From Aegilops tauschii subsp. strangulata (lineage: Eukaryota; Streptophyta; Magnoliopsida; Poales; Poaceae), in assembly GCF_002575655.3 (NCBI RefSeq), contig NC_053040.3:359660267-359724266 (forward strand): a stretch of 64,000 nucleotides of DNA, written 5' to 3'. The stretch's first letter is position 1, and each line of letters begins with the position of its first letter. Shown here in pieces: positions 1 through 11,108 of this stretch. Made by a program: the position numbers and the translations under genes. The notes below the pieces were generated by a model. The model searched no databases, was not told the DNA's origin, and saw only the letters and a list, made by a program, of their open reading frames with translations.

Positions 1-409
1 ATACAAGACCGAAGACTCTCTCCCGTGTCCGGATAGGACTCTCCTTGGAGTGGAAAGCAAGCTTGGCGTCGTGATATGAAGATTCCTTACTCTGTAACCG
101 ACTTTGTACAACCCTAGTCCCCTCCGGTGTGTATATAAACCGGAGGGCTTAGTCCGTAGAGGGCAGAAGAATCATAATCGTAGTCTTACAGGCTAGACTC
201 TTAGGGTTTTAGCCATTACGATCTCGTGGTAGATCTACTCTTGTAATACTCATACTCATCAAGATTAATCAAGCAGGAAGTAGGGTATTACCTCCATAGA
301 GAGGGCCCGAACCTGGGTAAACATCGTGTCCCCCGTCTCCTGTTACCATCGACCTTAGACGCATAGTTTGGGACCCCCTACCCGAGATCCGCCGGTTTTG
401 ACACCGACA
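1..409 (+). repeat. F1 5' LTR, first 74 bases missing from window
   Basis: It aligns base for base with 8701-9109 and ends in ACACCGACA at 401-409, directly before the primer binding region. By comparison with the 3' LTR, 74 bases lie left of the window. Confidence 0.9.
132..139 (+). promoter_or_regulatory. TATA box of F1 LTR
   Basis: TATATAAA in the context CCGGTG..AACCGGAGG. The same box is at 8832-8839 in the 3' LTR. It is the probable promoter for the gag-protease transcript. Confidence 0.6.
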
Positions 410-410
410 T

Positions 411-428
411 TGGTGCTTTCATTGAGAG
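411..428 (+). other. F1 primer binding site
   Basis: TGGTGCTTTCATTGAGAG begins two bases after the LTR end. It starts with the TGG expected of a tRNA-primed site. I could not assign the tRNA. Confidence 0.6.
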
Positions 429-456
429 TTCCGCTGTGTCGTCGTCAAGAGGTTCG

Positions 457-3400
457 ATGGCCCCGTCAATCATCTACAACAATGTTGTTCAAGGAGAAGT
501 CTTCCTCCCCGGACAGATCTTCGTATTCGGCGGCTTCGCACTATGGGCCAACTCGCTTGGCCATCTAGAGCAGATCGACAGCTACGCCCCTGGCCGTCAG
601 GTCAGATTCAGAAGCTTGAACTACGTCGCGGACATCCGCAGAGATTTGATCTTCGACGGACTCGAGACCGCGGCAGCCGCTCCCTGTTACCGCGATGAAC
701 ATGACTTAAATCTGTCATCGGACCATACCCAGGAGATAGCGCCTGCAACTGCTCTGGCCCTAGATCCGGAGCAGATCACGCCATCCGAGGACGGGAGGCT
801 CAACCCCGCCAAGGAGGCCGCAGATTCAGCGGCATCGGAGCCGCACACAGACCCAACCTCAAGTGGGATCTGTGTTACCGAAACCTCGGACATGTTTCCG
901 GCTACATGTTCCGAAGCATGTGCGTCCGTGCACGATGAGCTTGATCGGGCATCGATCGTCGAATTCAGCTCCGCGGACATCTTCCTTCACTCGCCTTTAG
1001 GCCACGTGCTAAACTCATTAAAAACACTCTCCTTAACGGGGGGCTCATAGCCGAATTATATCCGGTTCGAACTGGAGGCTGATGACAGAGAATTTCACTT
1101 CCCACCCACCGCCCACTTCATAGCCACTGTCGAGGACCTAACCGACATGCTCGATTACGGCTCCGAAGACATCGACAGTATGGACGATGATGCCGGAGAA
1201 GAGGAGGCCCAAAACCTGCCATTTACCGGACGTTGGACGGCCACTTCCTCGTATGACGAATACATGGTGGACACACCCAAAGAGAACAGCGGCGACGACA
1301 AGAAAGACCCAATCGAGGACAAACCTCCTGAGATACAACCAAAGCGCCGACGTCAGCGGCGCCGCTCCAAGTCACGCCATGGAAAAGACAGCAATACCGG
1401 CACCGGAGAAAACAATACTCCGGACGATGCCGAAGACAATGAAAACCCCGTTGAGGCAACTTCCGAACAGGACGAACGGGAAGACGGGCAAGTTAGCCTT
1501 GATGAACAGGCCATACACGAAGACTCGGAGGACATTAATTATCTTTCGCTCTCCGAGGAGGAGGTGAGTCTTGACAACGAGGATTTTATCGTGCCTGAGG
1601 AACCTCTCGAGCAGGAGCGCTTTAAGAGCCGGTTAATAGCCACTGCAAGGAGCCTGAAAAAGAAGCAGCAGCAGCTTCAAGCTGATCAAGATCTGCTCAA
1701 TGATAGATGGACTGATGTCTTGACAGCCGAGGAACACAACCTCAAGTGCCCAACCAAATGTTACCCGAAGCGTAAATTGCTACCTCAGTTCGATGATGAG
1801 GCGCCGGAGCCTGTGCCATCATCGAGCAATGCGGCTGACTGACCACCACGTGGTCGGGACAAAGCGGCAATTCAAGCCGAACACCAGCCCACCCCACCTC
1901 ACCGCAAAGGCAGAGATAAAACAGCTCGGGGACATACCTACGACCTGCGGCAGGACTTGGACAGTAGAGTAGGTCAGCACAGATCGATCTATGGATCACG
2001 GGGACGCGCCCTGACACGCGACAACGGCTATCTAGCCGGACGCAACAATCACACTCACGCCCGGGCCAAGAACCGCAGACGGACTCCATCCGAGCTACGT
2101 CGCGACGTGGCCCGATACAGAGGCACCGCACACCCCCTTTGCTTCACTGACGAGGTAATGGAGCACGAATTCCTAGAAGGGTTCAAACCCGTAAACCTCG
2201 AATCATACGATGGGACAACAGACCCCGCGGTATGGATCGAGGATTTTCTTCTTCACATTCATATGGCCCGCGGCGATGATCTCCATGCCATCAAATACCT
2301 CCCACTAAAACTCAAAGGACCAGCTCGGCACTGGTTGAACAGTCTGCCCGAAAACTCTATCGGCAGCTGGGAGGACTTGGAAGAGGCCTTCCTTGACAAC
2401 TTTCAAGGTACATATGTAAGACCTCCAGATGCCGACGACTTAAGTCACCTAATTCAACAGCCCAGAGAGTCAGCCAGGAAACTCTGGACTAGGTTCTTAA
2501 CCAAAAAGAACCAGATCATCGACTGTCCGGATGCCGAAGCCCTGGCGGCCTTTAAACACAACATCCGGGACGAATGGCTCGCCCGGCACCTCGGCCAAGA
2601 AAAGCCGAAGTCCATGGCAGCCCTTACGGCACTTATGACCCGCTTTTGCATGGGCGAAGATAGCTGGCTAGCCCGTAGCAATAACAATGCAAGCGAACCT
2701 GGCACCGCGGAAGCCAGAAATAGCAACGGCAAGCCCCGACGCAACAGACACAAGCGTCGAAACAACGGTGATAATACTGACGACACGTCGGTCAACGTCG
2801 GATTCAGTGGCTCCAAGTCCGGCCAGCGGAAGAAGCCGTTCAAAAAGAACAATTCGGGCTCATCCAGTTTGGACCGAATACTCGATCGCCCATGCCAAAT
2901 ACATGACATCCCCGACAAGCCAGCCAATCATACCAACAGAGACTGTTGGGTTTTTAAACAGGCCGGCAAGTTAAATGCCGAAAACAAGGAGAAGGGATTG
3001 CAAAGCAAGGACGATGATGAGGAGCCCCGTCCACCGAACACAGGGGGACAGAAGAAGTTTCCCCCTCAGGTCAAAACGCTGAACATGATATACGCCACCC
3101 ACATCCCCAAGAGGGAGCACAAGCGCGCGCTTAGGGACGTCTACGTGATGGAGCCAGTCGCCCCAAAGTTCAACCCATGGTCTTCCTGATCGATCACTTT
3201 CGATCGCAGGGACCATCCGACCAGTATCTGTCACGGCGGTTCAGCCGCACTGGTCCTCGATCCAATCATTGATGGATTCCACCTCACGCGAGTCCTAATG
3301 GACGGTGGTAGCAGCCTGAACCTGCTCTATCAGGATACAGCGCGCAAAATGGGCATTAATCCCTCAAGAATTAAGCCCACCAAGACTACCTTTAAAGGAG

Positions 3401-3789
3401 TCATACCAGGTATAGAGGCCCGTTGCACGGGCTCAATCACACTAGAGGTTGTCTTCGGATCCCCGGATAACTTCCAAAGCGAAGAGTTGATCTTTGATAT
3501 CATCCCCTTTCGTAGTGGCTATCACGCACTACTTGGACGAACCGCATTTGCTCGATTCAACGCGGTGCCACACTACGCTTATCTCAAGCTCAAGATGCCC
3601 GGACCACGCAGTGTCATAACATTCAATGGAAACACGGAATGCTCCCTCCGTACCGAGGAGCACATCGCTACGTTAGCAGCAGAAGTACACAGCGGCCTTC
3701 TCAAGCAGAACCTTAATTCGTCGGCCGAGCTCCCGGACACCGTCAAACGAGTCCGGACTACTCCGACGCTGGACAGCCCAGCTCGTTAA
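457..3789 (+). pseudogene. F1 gag-protease polyprotein, decayed
   Basis: A single frame of about 1,111 codons runs from the ATG at 457 to the stop at 3787-3789, broken by in-frame stops at 1048-1050, 1840-1842 and 3187-3189. The N-terminal half is acidic with a basic patch (about residues 295-320) and no domain I recognise. The Retrotrans_gag-type region follows at about residues 568-730 (motif LKGPARHWLNSLPENSIGSW). An atypical zinc knuckle C-x2-H-x8-H-x4-C starts at residue 813. An aspartic protease carries the active site DGGSS at residue 949 (position 3301). The frame ends just after the protease; RT and integrase are absent rather than scrambled. I place the first ATG at 457; a GTG at 436 in the same frame is unlikely to be the start. 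Confidence 0.85.
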
Positions 3790-5008
3790 GAGCTCGACTA
3801 GCAATTTGGCCTCCGTCCCAGTCCCAACCAAGTGGCGGCATTCGTACCGCGCGTACATAACTACGCACTCAAAATACCATGGGCATAGACGGAGGCATAA
3901 CTAGCCTGTGATCCATAATACGGCTCGACCGCTCCTGGACACACATACTTTCAATTTTTCTTTTTTATCCTTTTCAGGTTTCTTTTCCGCAGGCTTCTTC
4001 CGACGACCTGATCATCGGTCCTCTCGACAGGATGGGTACACCAAGATGGCAAGAAGCACTGGCGTACAAGGGAATTTCTAGGTGGTCTCTTTAACGATCA
4101 CTCTACCTGTTTTCAGGACCCGCACGCAGCTCTCCCTTGGTCGTGGCATGTTAAATAGCCCGGTTTCTTATCGCACCACTTGTACAAATACGCTTTGACA
4201 TATTAATCAAACTATAATGGAAACAGTTTGCGGCCCAACTTCTGCGACACTAGCCTACTACACCCTTTTTACTTTTTTGGGTAATCTTCTCAAGTTGTAC
4301 CCGTACACTTTGGTACGCTTTACTCTGCCAAGGGCTTCATTGCGACCCATAATACGGCAACAAAGTCCAAACACTTTTTACAATATAGTTCGGCACCTCG
4401 AGTTTAGCATTATATGGATTGGCTCCGAATCATGTCTTTGGTCAATAGTTGGGTTGCCCGGCTCCTATGCTTACTACCTTACGTTCCGCTATATCGGCTA
4501 GGGTAGTAAAGGGAGAACTACTGCGATTGTGTCCTGGTTTATCTGGATGAGCACCTCAGTAGAGAAAGCCGAAAACTGACTGTCATGATGCGGCGAGAGC
4601 CGGTCAGCTCTTCGGGGGTTTCAAATCTTTAGCAATTTTTTCCGCATTATGCGATGAATCGTCTCTTACCCGATCAGGTGTTTACAGTACCCTAGTTCGG
4701 ATACTAGGGGCTGCGCCTAAATTTTCATTGTCAAGCTCCTATGGCTAAGTGAGGGTGATAAAGCCACATAGCCTGATTGCCTGGTTCGTTGCGCTAAACA
4801 CCTCCTTCAAGGACCAAACAATTGGATCAAGAGTGTTTAGATTCCATCCCGAACACCCCCGTACTACCTATGTGGGGGCTGAAGCCGACGACTGGCCAAC
4901 TCTCAAAATTTCACAAACACGGCCGCACAGGAGGTAAAATATTAAACAAACATTATATTACATAGCCAAACTTGTTTCATAATACAGGGTGAGACAATAT
5001 GAATGTAT
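3790..5008. other. F1 non-coding spacer
   Basis: This stretch between the protease and the antisense gene has only short chance ORFs on either strand. It includes a pyrimidine-rich run near 3950-3990. It occupies the position where pol would be in an autonomous element. I see no RT or integrase motif in any frame. Confidence 0.7.
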
Positions 5009-8000
5009 TCATTCAAAGATTACATCCTTCGTACATTGCTCCGCCACAATGCGGGATCCCTCCAGGACATCGCTAAAATATCGCTCGGGCGTGTGGTACT
5101 CCTTGCCCGCGGGCGGTCCCTAGGTCATGACCGTGATGGCGTTCATCTTAGCCCACTGCATCTTGACATGAGCAAAGGCCATCCGCGCACCTTCAATGCA
5201 GACCGACCGCTTGATGGCGTCAAGCCGAGGGCAGGCATCGACTAGCCGCTTCACGAGACCAAAGTAGCTGCTGGGTATGGCTTCGGCAGGCCACAGCCGG
5301 ATTATTAAATCCTTCATGGCCAGTTCGGCCACCCTATGCAGCTCGACCAGCTGTTTTAGCTGATCGCTAAAGGGCACCGGATGTTCTGGCGCAAGGTATT
5401 GCTACCAGAACAGCTTCTCCGTTGAGCTCCCCTCTTCGGCTCGAAAGAATTCAGCAGCGTCAGAAACGCTGTGCGGCAGATCCGCAAATGCCCCTGGAGA
5501 ACTCCAAATCCGGGTCAGTAAGAGATACCTCTTCTTCACAAACTTGCTTTGCATAATAAAAGCCTTACCCGCCGCGATCTTCTTGGCCTCTTGGGTTTCC
5601 TGGAGGGCGCCTTGGGCTTCGGCCCGGGCTTCTTGTGCGCTTTGGCGGGCCTTTGCGAGTTTGGACTCTTGGTCCGCATGCTGGCGCTCCAAGGACTCGT
5701 ATTTCTTCAAGGCGTCCTGGAGCTCCTGCTGGACCTCCCCAACCCTGGCCTCATGCTTTTTCCAGGCGGCTTGTTCCTTCGCCGCCCTCTCCTCGGCCTC
5801 GGTCAGCGCTTTCTTGAGGGTTTCAACCTCAGTAGCTGCTCCTACAAATATCATAGCACTATGGTTAGCACACATCATTTATTCTTTCCGAATATACACC
5901 AAGTCACCACATACCTCGCTTGTCCTCCAGCTGCCTTTTTACAAGGCCGAGCTCTTCTTCGGCCCTCTCCAGACTCTGCTTCAGTCCGGAGACCTCAGCA
6001 GCATGAGAGGTTGCAGCCAGCAACGACGCCTGCTTATTCACATAAGACATATTTAGTTAGTTTCCTGCGAAAATTACTTGATCCTCTGTCCGACTTTTCT
6101 TTCTGAACACCGGACAGTGTCTGAGGGGCTACTGTCTATACTATGGCTTTCTCTTTTGCGTAGCTTACCTCAAAGCCTGTTAGCAGGCTGGTGCAGGCTT
6201 CGGTCAGCCCGCTCTTGACGAATTGAACCCTCTCAACCACCGTACCCATAAGGATACGGTGTTCCTCCACAATGGAAGCGCCTCGTAGCGCTTCCAGCAG
6301 ATTATCCGGTGCCTCTGGATGGACAAAGGTCACCGGCGGTATAGGCACATCTCCTCCCTTCGAAGGAGGCTGCTCGCTTGACTCCGAAGCCGTGTAGGTC
6401 TCTGTGATGGTATCCGGCTGGGGGACGAATTGGATATGGCCCCCATCGCCAGTCTCCATGGGGGCTTTCTCCCCCATTTGTCCGGCGGCCGAGGAGTCAT
6501 CCTCTGGCGCCACCCTGACGGCCTCCTGAACCTCTCCCTGTCTGGGGAAGGTCCTACGTGACAGCACCTCAGCGTCGCCCTTGGCCTGGGAAGAGTGAGC
6601 CGTCAGTGGTGACTCGCTGGCCATCGCCTTTGAATCCAGCGAATCCACCGATGAGGACCGCAGGGAGCTGTCGTGGGCCGGACTGCAATTGCATAATTCA
6701 ACATGTTAAAACTATGAAGTAGAGAGGTCGGATATATGGACGCATCAGGGTTTCTTAGTACTCACGATGCGGCCAGGGGCTTGTTTCGGGGGTGCGGCTC
6801 TGGGCTGCTGTCAACGTCCCACGCGGAGTTATCCGTGAGGGAGCTCCTCCCCCTCTTGGACGCCTCCGCCTCCAGATTTGTGGAGGCCGCCCTCTTTGTC
6901 CTTCCCCCCTCAGGGGGAGAGCTGCTTTCCTCCTCCTTGTCGTCGTCATCTTCGGCGGTGGAGGAGTGAGTCTCGTTGTCTTCGGACGTCATGTCCGAAG
7001 TTCCTTTGCAGTGGGGCCACTCTGGACTCCCTTGGCCTTCTTATTGGCCTTCTTCTCCGGCGCCTGGTAGGGCGCCGGAACCAGCATCTTCGTCAGAAGC
7101 AGAATTGCTGGTTCCTCGGGCAGCGGAGCCGGACACCGAATCCACTCCGCCTTCTTTATCCAGCCCTGGAATAATAAATAGTGAGGTTTAGGTATCCTCC
7201 ACGACTAAGCAAGTAAAGTATGCGCCCTGGAACGTGAAATACTTACCGCACTGGCGGGATGGGCCAGGGCGTGCCCGTGGTCCTCGGTTGTCTCCGGCGG
7301 CATCTCGTTCCCCTTGAAGAGCAACTTCCAGATATCTTCGTGCATGGTTCCTAAGAGCCTTTCCAAGGTCTGGTGCTCCTCCAGATCGAATTCCCATAAA
7401 GGGCAGGCCCAACTCTGGCATGGAAGGATACGGCGAACTAGCATCACCTGGATCACGTTGACGAGCTTGATGTTTTTGTCCACCATGCTTTGGATGCGCG
7501 TTTGCAGCGCTATCAGCTCGTCCGACGAAGACCAATTTGGGCCCTTCTCTATCCAGGAGGTTAGCCGCCTTGGAGCTCCGGACTTGAATTCGGGAGCCGC
7601 GGCCCAGGTGGCGTCGCGTGGCTCTGTGATATAGAACCACAATTTCTGCCACTCTTTACGGTCTCCACAAAAGTACCTTTGGGCCATGTGACATTGGGAA
7701 TCTTGCTCACCATGGCACCTCCGCACTCCACGTGTTGGCCATCCACCACCTTCGGCTTCACGTTGAAGATCTTAAGCCACATTCCGAAGTGGGGTGGAAT
7801 GCGGAGGAAGGCCTTGCACACGACAATGAATGCCGAGATGTTGAGGAAGGAGTTTGGGGCTAGATCGTGGAAATCTAGCCCGTAATAGAACATGAGTCCG
7901 CGGACGAAAGGGTGGAGAGGAAACCCTAACCTGCGGACGAAGTGGGGGATGAACACCACCCTTTCATTGGGTTTCGGTGATGGGGACGGTTTGCCCCTTG

Positions 8001-8116
8001 GTTGGAAGCCAATGGGTGATTTCTTTCGCCAGGTACCCGGCCTCCCGAAGATTGGTGATGTCCTTCTCCTTGACGGAGGAGGCCATCCACTTGCCTTGCG
8101 CTCCAGATCCGGACAT
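5009..8116 (-). pseudogene. Antisense five-exon gene with gypsy-type transposon domain and coiled coil
   Basis: Reading leftward, the ATG is at 8116 (MSGSGAQGKW). Exon 1 is 8116-7247, then introns 7246-7166, 6765-6683, 6168-6030 and 5914-5842, each starting GT and ending AG with good consensus (for example GTAAGTATT and GTGAGTACT donors). Exon 1 holds the plant 'putative gypsy type transposon' domain (PF04195 type), with HFVRRLGFPLHPFVRGLMFY at its core. Exon 2 is Lys- and acid-rich. Exons 4 and 5 form a long Ala/Glu/Gln coiled coil, followed by a conserved helical tail ending at the stop 5009-5011. Frameshifts near 7965 and 7650, and stops after residues LFW (about 5402) and at about 5118, show decay. 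The intact product would be about 900 residues. Domain naming is from memory; function unknown. Confidence 0.7.
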
Positions 8117-8626
8117 GGTTGAGTGTTTTCTCAAGGTGGAAAAGATGAGGACTTGAGCGGTGGAGAGAATGGAAGGGGAGAGAGAGAGAAGGCGTGGGTG
8201 AAAGAGGGGAATCACCTATGTCCTTATAAAGGCAGTGAATATCAAGCGCCTCTCCACTCGCCTTAAAACTCGCCTGTTCCCAAGGGTCATGCAGACGACA
8301 CGCTTGGATTACCCTCGCCCGTATTGATGAGAATCCCGCAATAAGGGGACACGATCTTTTCTTTGACAAGACGTGCCAGTGAGACCGCATCTCGAAGCGG
8401 CAAGCTGAAAAACGGTTCGATATAAGCACCGGGCGGTGACGTGACGTCACACTACAAAAAGTTGTCAGCGGATTGGACTCGTGAAATATTATGCTCTTTG
8501 CGGTGGTGTGTGGTATTTGTTTTGCAGAGCCGGACACGTTCGTTGAGTCCGAAGACTGCGCCTTGCAATGCCGAAGACAATTAGCGCACCGGACACATCG
8601 TCATTGAAGCCTGGTTCAGGGTCTAC
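8117..8626. other. F1 antisense-gene upstream region and degenerate PPT
   Basis: No gene is seen. The minus-strand TATAAGG at about 8222-8229 lies roughly 110 bases upstream of the antisense ATG and could be its promoter. The last bases before the 3' LTR (8611-8626) correspond to the polypurine tract, which is degenerate here compared with CGGGGGCTAC in the F2 copies. Confidence 0.5.
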
Positions 8627-9109
8627 TGAGGGAGTCCTGGATTAAGGGGTCCTCGGGCATCCGGACTATGGTACGTGGGCCGGACTGATGGGCTGTGAAG
8701 ATACAAAACCGAAGACTCTCTCCCGTGTCCAGATAGGACTCTCCTTGGCGTGGAAGGTAAGCTTGGCGTCCTGATATGAAGATTCCTTTCTCTGTAACCG
8801 ACTTTGTACAACCCTAGTCCCCTCCGGTGTCTATATAAACCGGAGGGCTTAGTCCGTAGAGGGCAGAAGAATCATAATCGTAGTCTTACAGGCTAGGCTT
8901 TTAGGGTTTTAGCCATTACGATCTCGTGGTAGATCTACTCTTGTAATACTCATATTCATCAAGATTAATCAAGCAAGAAGTAGGGTATTACCTCCATAGA
9001 GAGGGCCTGAACCTGGGTAAACGTCGTGTCCCCCGTCTCCTATTACCATCGACCTTAGACGCACAATTCGGGAACCCCTACCCGAGATCCGCCGGTTTTG
9101 ACACCGACA
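8627..9109 (+). repeat. F1 3' LTR
   Basis: A 483-bp LTR beginning TGAGGGAGTCCTGG and ending ACACCGACA, with TG...CA ends. F2 sequence resumes at 9110. Confidence 0.9.
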
Positions 9110-10312
9110 CCCCTCCTTGAGCTCTATAAATATATCCGGATCTTCTTCATATCCGGGATCTAGGTCTCTAATGTGGACCTCTGGCTGCGGAGCGGGGCTG
9201 TGGATCCCCTCGACAACCTTTCTCCACTCCTGTTAAAAATAGCTGGATTAAATTCGACTAGTGCAACTCAGGAAGGAGATTAAGTGGAGCCGATGATCGA
9301 CAAAAACTCACCCAGGGGATGGTATTGTACATGGAAAAACCTTCCCGACATTTCAAACGAGCGAAGTCCTCCATCTCCCCTTTAAAAGGATTGGCCAACA
9401 TGGCGGCCAGGGCGGCAAAATTATCCGGACCCTTGCGACCGTAGTGGGAGGCGTCGTCCTCCCCGTTGTAATGCCACATGGGAAGCCCTCTGGATTGGAT
9501 TGGCTGAACACATCGTGTTATTGAGATTGCCATTACCTTGATTATGGATAGTCTAGAGTTGGCGAGGACTCTGATCTTGCTTGCTAGCCTCTTAACCTCC
9601 GCACTGTCCTCTTCCTCCAGGCTTCGGGGATGCCAGCTGGTGCGCTTCTTCAAAGGAGCGGTGGAGAATTCAGGAAGACCACGCCGGATTGGCTCCGGGA
9701 GAACAACGTTTTTGATGTAGAACCATTCCGAGGGCCACTCTTCGGACGCCTTCTTCGGAGTGCCGGACAGGTATCCTGTCCCGGCTATGCGCCATACTTC
9801 GGCGCCGCGCACCTCGAATATGGACCCCTTTTGGGAGCGGGGGACGAGGCAGAAAAATTTCCTCCATAGCTCGAAATGGGCCTCACAGCCTACGAATAGC
9901 TCGCAGAGACCGATAAAGCCCGCGATGTGCAGGATTGAGCCCGACGTAAGATTATGCAGTTGGAGGCGTAATACTCCAGGAGACCTCTGAGGAAAGGGTG
10001 GATCGGAAAACCTACACCTCTCAGCAGGAAGGAAACAAAGCACACCCGCTCCCCTTCAGAGGGATTGGGGAAATTCTCTGCCAGGGCTTCGCCATTGATG
10101 GATGTTAATCTAGCCCGAACGAGGACTAGATCCGCGGGAGGCAGGTATCCCTGTATCTGAAGTTTATTCAGCTGAGCGTGGGATACCGAACAGCTTTCCC
10201 AGTCGCCTTTTTGAGGGCCGTGAGGGCGTGAGGAGGAGCTAGGAGCGTAGGCCAGGTTTGAGCGATTTTTTGTGGGAAGATCTAAGGATTTCTGCGTAGT
10301 GTGGAATGGCAT
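9110..10312 (-). pseudogene. F2 antisense gene, PF04195-type domain, truncated
   Basis: ATG at 10312 (MPFHTTQKSL). Exon 1 runs to 9312, intron 9311-9230 begins GTGAG and ends AACAG, and exon 2 (9229-9110) is cut where F1 inserted. The exon 1 core LLRGVGFPIHPFLRGLLEYY matches the corresponding stretch of the F1 antisense protein in layout but differs in sequence, so the two elements are different subfamilies. A frameshift lies between about 9960 and 10040. The exon 1 tail is rich in charged residues and ends near WHYNGEDDASHYGRKG. The downstream coiled-coil exons of the F1 gene are not present, because the sequence is lost beyond 9110. Confidence 0.7.
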
Positions 10313-10556
10313 CTGAGATCTCATCTCTTTAAATAGACGCTTTCCCTATGCAGTCAAGGGGTTATTTGTAAAAGTGTTTAGACCCTTCGTATTCATCTGA
10401 CACGTGGAAGCCAAGACGGTGGCGGCACGGAAGCTGAAGGGGATGATATTTAATGTAAAATCAAACTATTTGAGGTACAATGGAGAACTCGCCTTGCAAA
10501 GACGAAGACATAAAACCAGATGTGACATCGTCATTGAAGGCATGTTCGGGGGCTAC

Positions 10557-11015
10557 TGAGGGAGTCCTGGACTAAGGGGTCCTTGGGCGGCCGGGCTATG
10601 TGATATGGGCCAGACTGATGGGCCGTGAAGATACAAGATCGAAGACCTTCCCTCGTGTCCGGTTGGGACTCTCCTCTGCATGGATGGCAAGCTTGGCATC
10701 CGATGTGTAGTTTCCTTCCTCTGTTAACCGACCTTGTACAACCCTAGCACCCTCCGGTGTCTATATAAACTGGAGAGTTTAGTCCGTAGAGGCAATCATA
10801 ATCATACAAGCTATACATCTAGGGTTTAGCCATTACGATCTCGAAGTAGATCAACTCTTGTAACCACTATACTCATCAAAGTCAATCAAGCAGGAAGTAG
10901 GGTATTACCTCCAGTAAGAGGGCCCGAACCTGGGTAAACATCGTGTCCCCTGCCTCCTGTTACCTTCGATCCTCAGACGCACAGTTCGGGACCACCTACC
11001 CGAGATCTGCCAGTT
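10557..11015 (+). repeat. F2 3' LTR, truncated (unit 1)
   Basis: Begins TGAGGGAGTCCTGGACTAAG and lacks the last bases (expected to end CACCGACA). It contains the TATATAAA box near 10761. The same truncated LTR is at 15114-15572, 19671-20129 and 24229-24687. Confidence 0.85.
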
Positions 11016-11108
11016 ACGGGCCCGGTCTGTGTAGTTGCTACCATCATCTTTCAACTTAGCTTTCTCTAGGAACGCATTAAAATTCAAGGGAACGGTAGCA
11101 CAGGCCAT
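11016..11108 (-). pseudogene. Copia gag N-terminus, 31 codons (unit 1)
   Basis: ATG at 11108; codons read MACATVPLNFNAFLEKAKLK then DDGSNYTDRAR before leaving Copia sequence at 11016. The frame continues about 36 codons into the reverse strand of the F2 LTR, so a chimeric ORF of 67 codons exists. The same start is at 15665 in unit 2, with D-W-A-R in place of D-R-A-R, and correspondingly in units 3 and 4. Confidence 0.8.

Larger units (their letters stand above)
1..9109 (+). mobile_element. F1: non-autonomous Gypsy LTR retrotransposon with antisense gene (5' end cut by window)
   Basis: Two LTRs (1-409 partial, 8627-9109 complete) flank a plus-strand gag-protease frame and a minus-strand multi-exon gene. 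No RT, RNase H or integrase is seen between the protease and the 3' LTR. The LTRs differ at 19 of 409 aligned positions by my count, so the insertion is not recent. An extra antisense ORF between the coding region and the 3' LTR is known from Tat-lineage Gypsy elements of plants, so I infer a Tat-type relative. The element sits inside the antisense gene of F2, which resumes at 9110. The left target duplication lies outside the window. Confidence 0.85.
9110..11015 (+). mobile_element. F2: 3' part of a second F-type Gypsy element
   Basis: It contains the antisense gene (9110-10312), a polypurine tract CGGGGGCTAC before 10557, and a 3' LTR truncated at 11015. The left side was interrupted by F1 and the right side is joined to a truncated Copia element. 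From 10169 rightward this sequence is also part of the tandem unit. Confidence 0.8.

Noticed and set aside
5544..6106. Plus-strand ORFs over the coiled-coil exons
   Set aside because: Shadow of the antisense gene; sequence is Ser/Trp/Ala-rich without domain.
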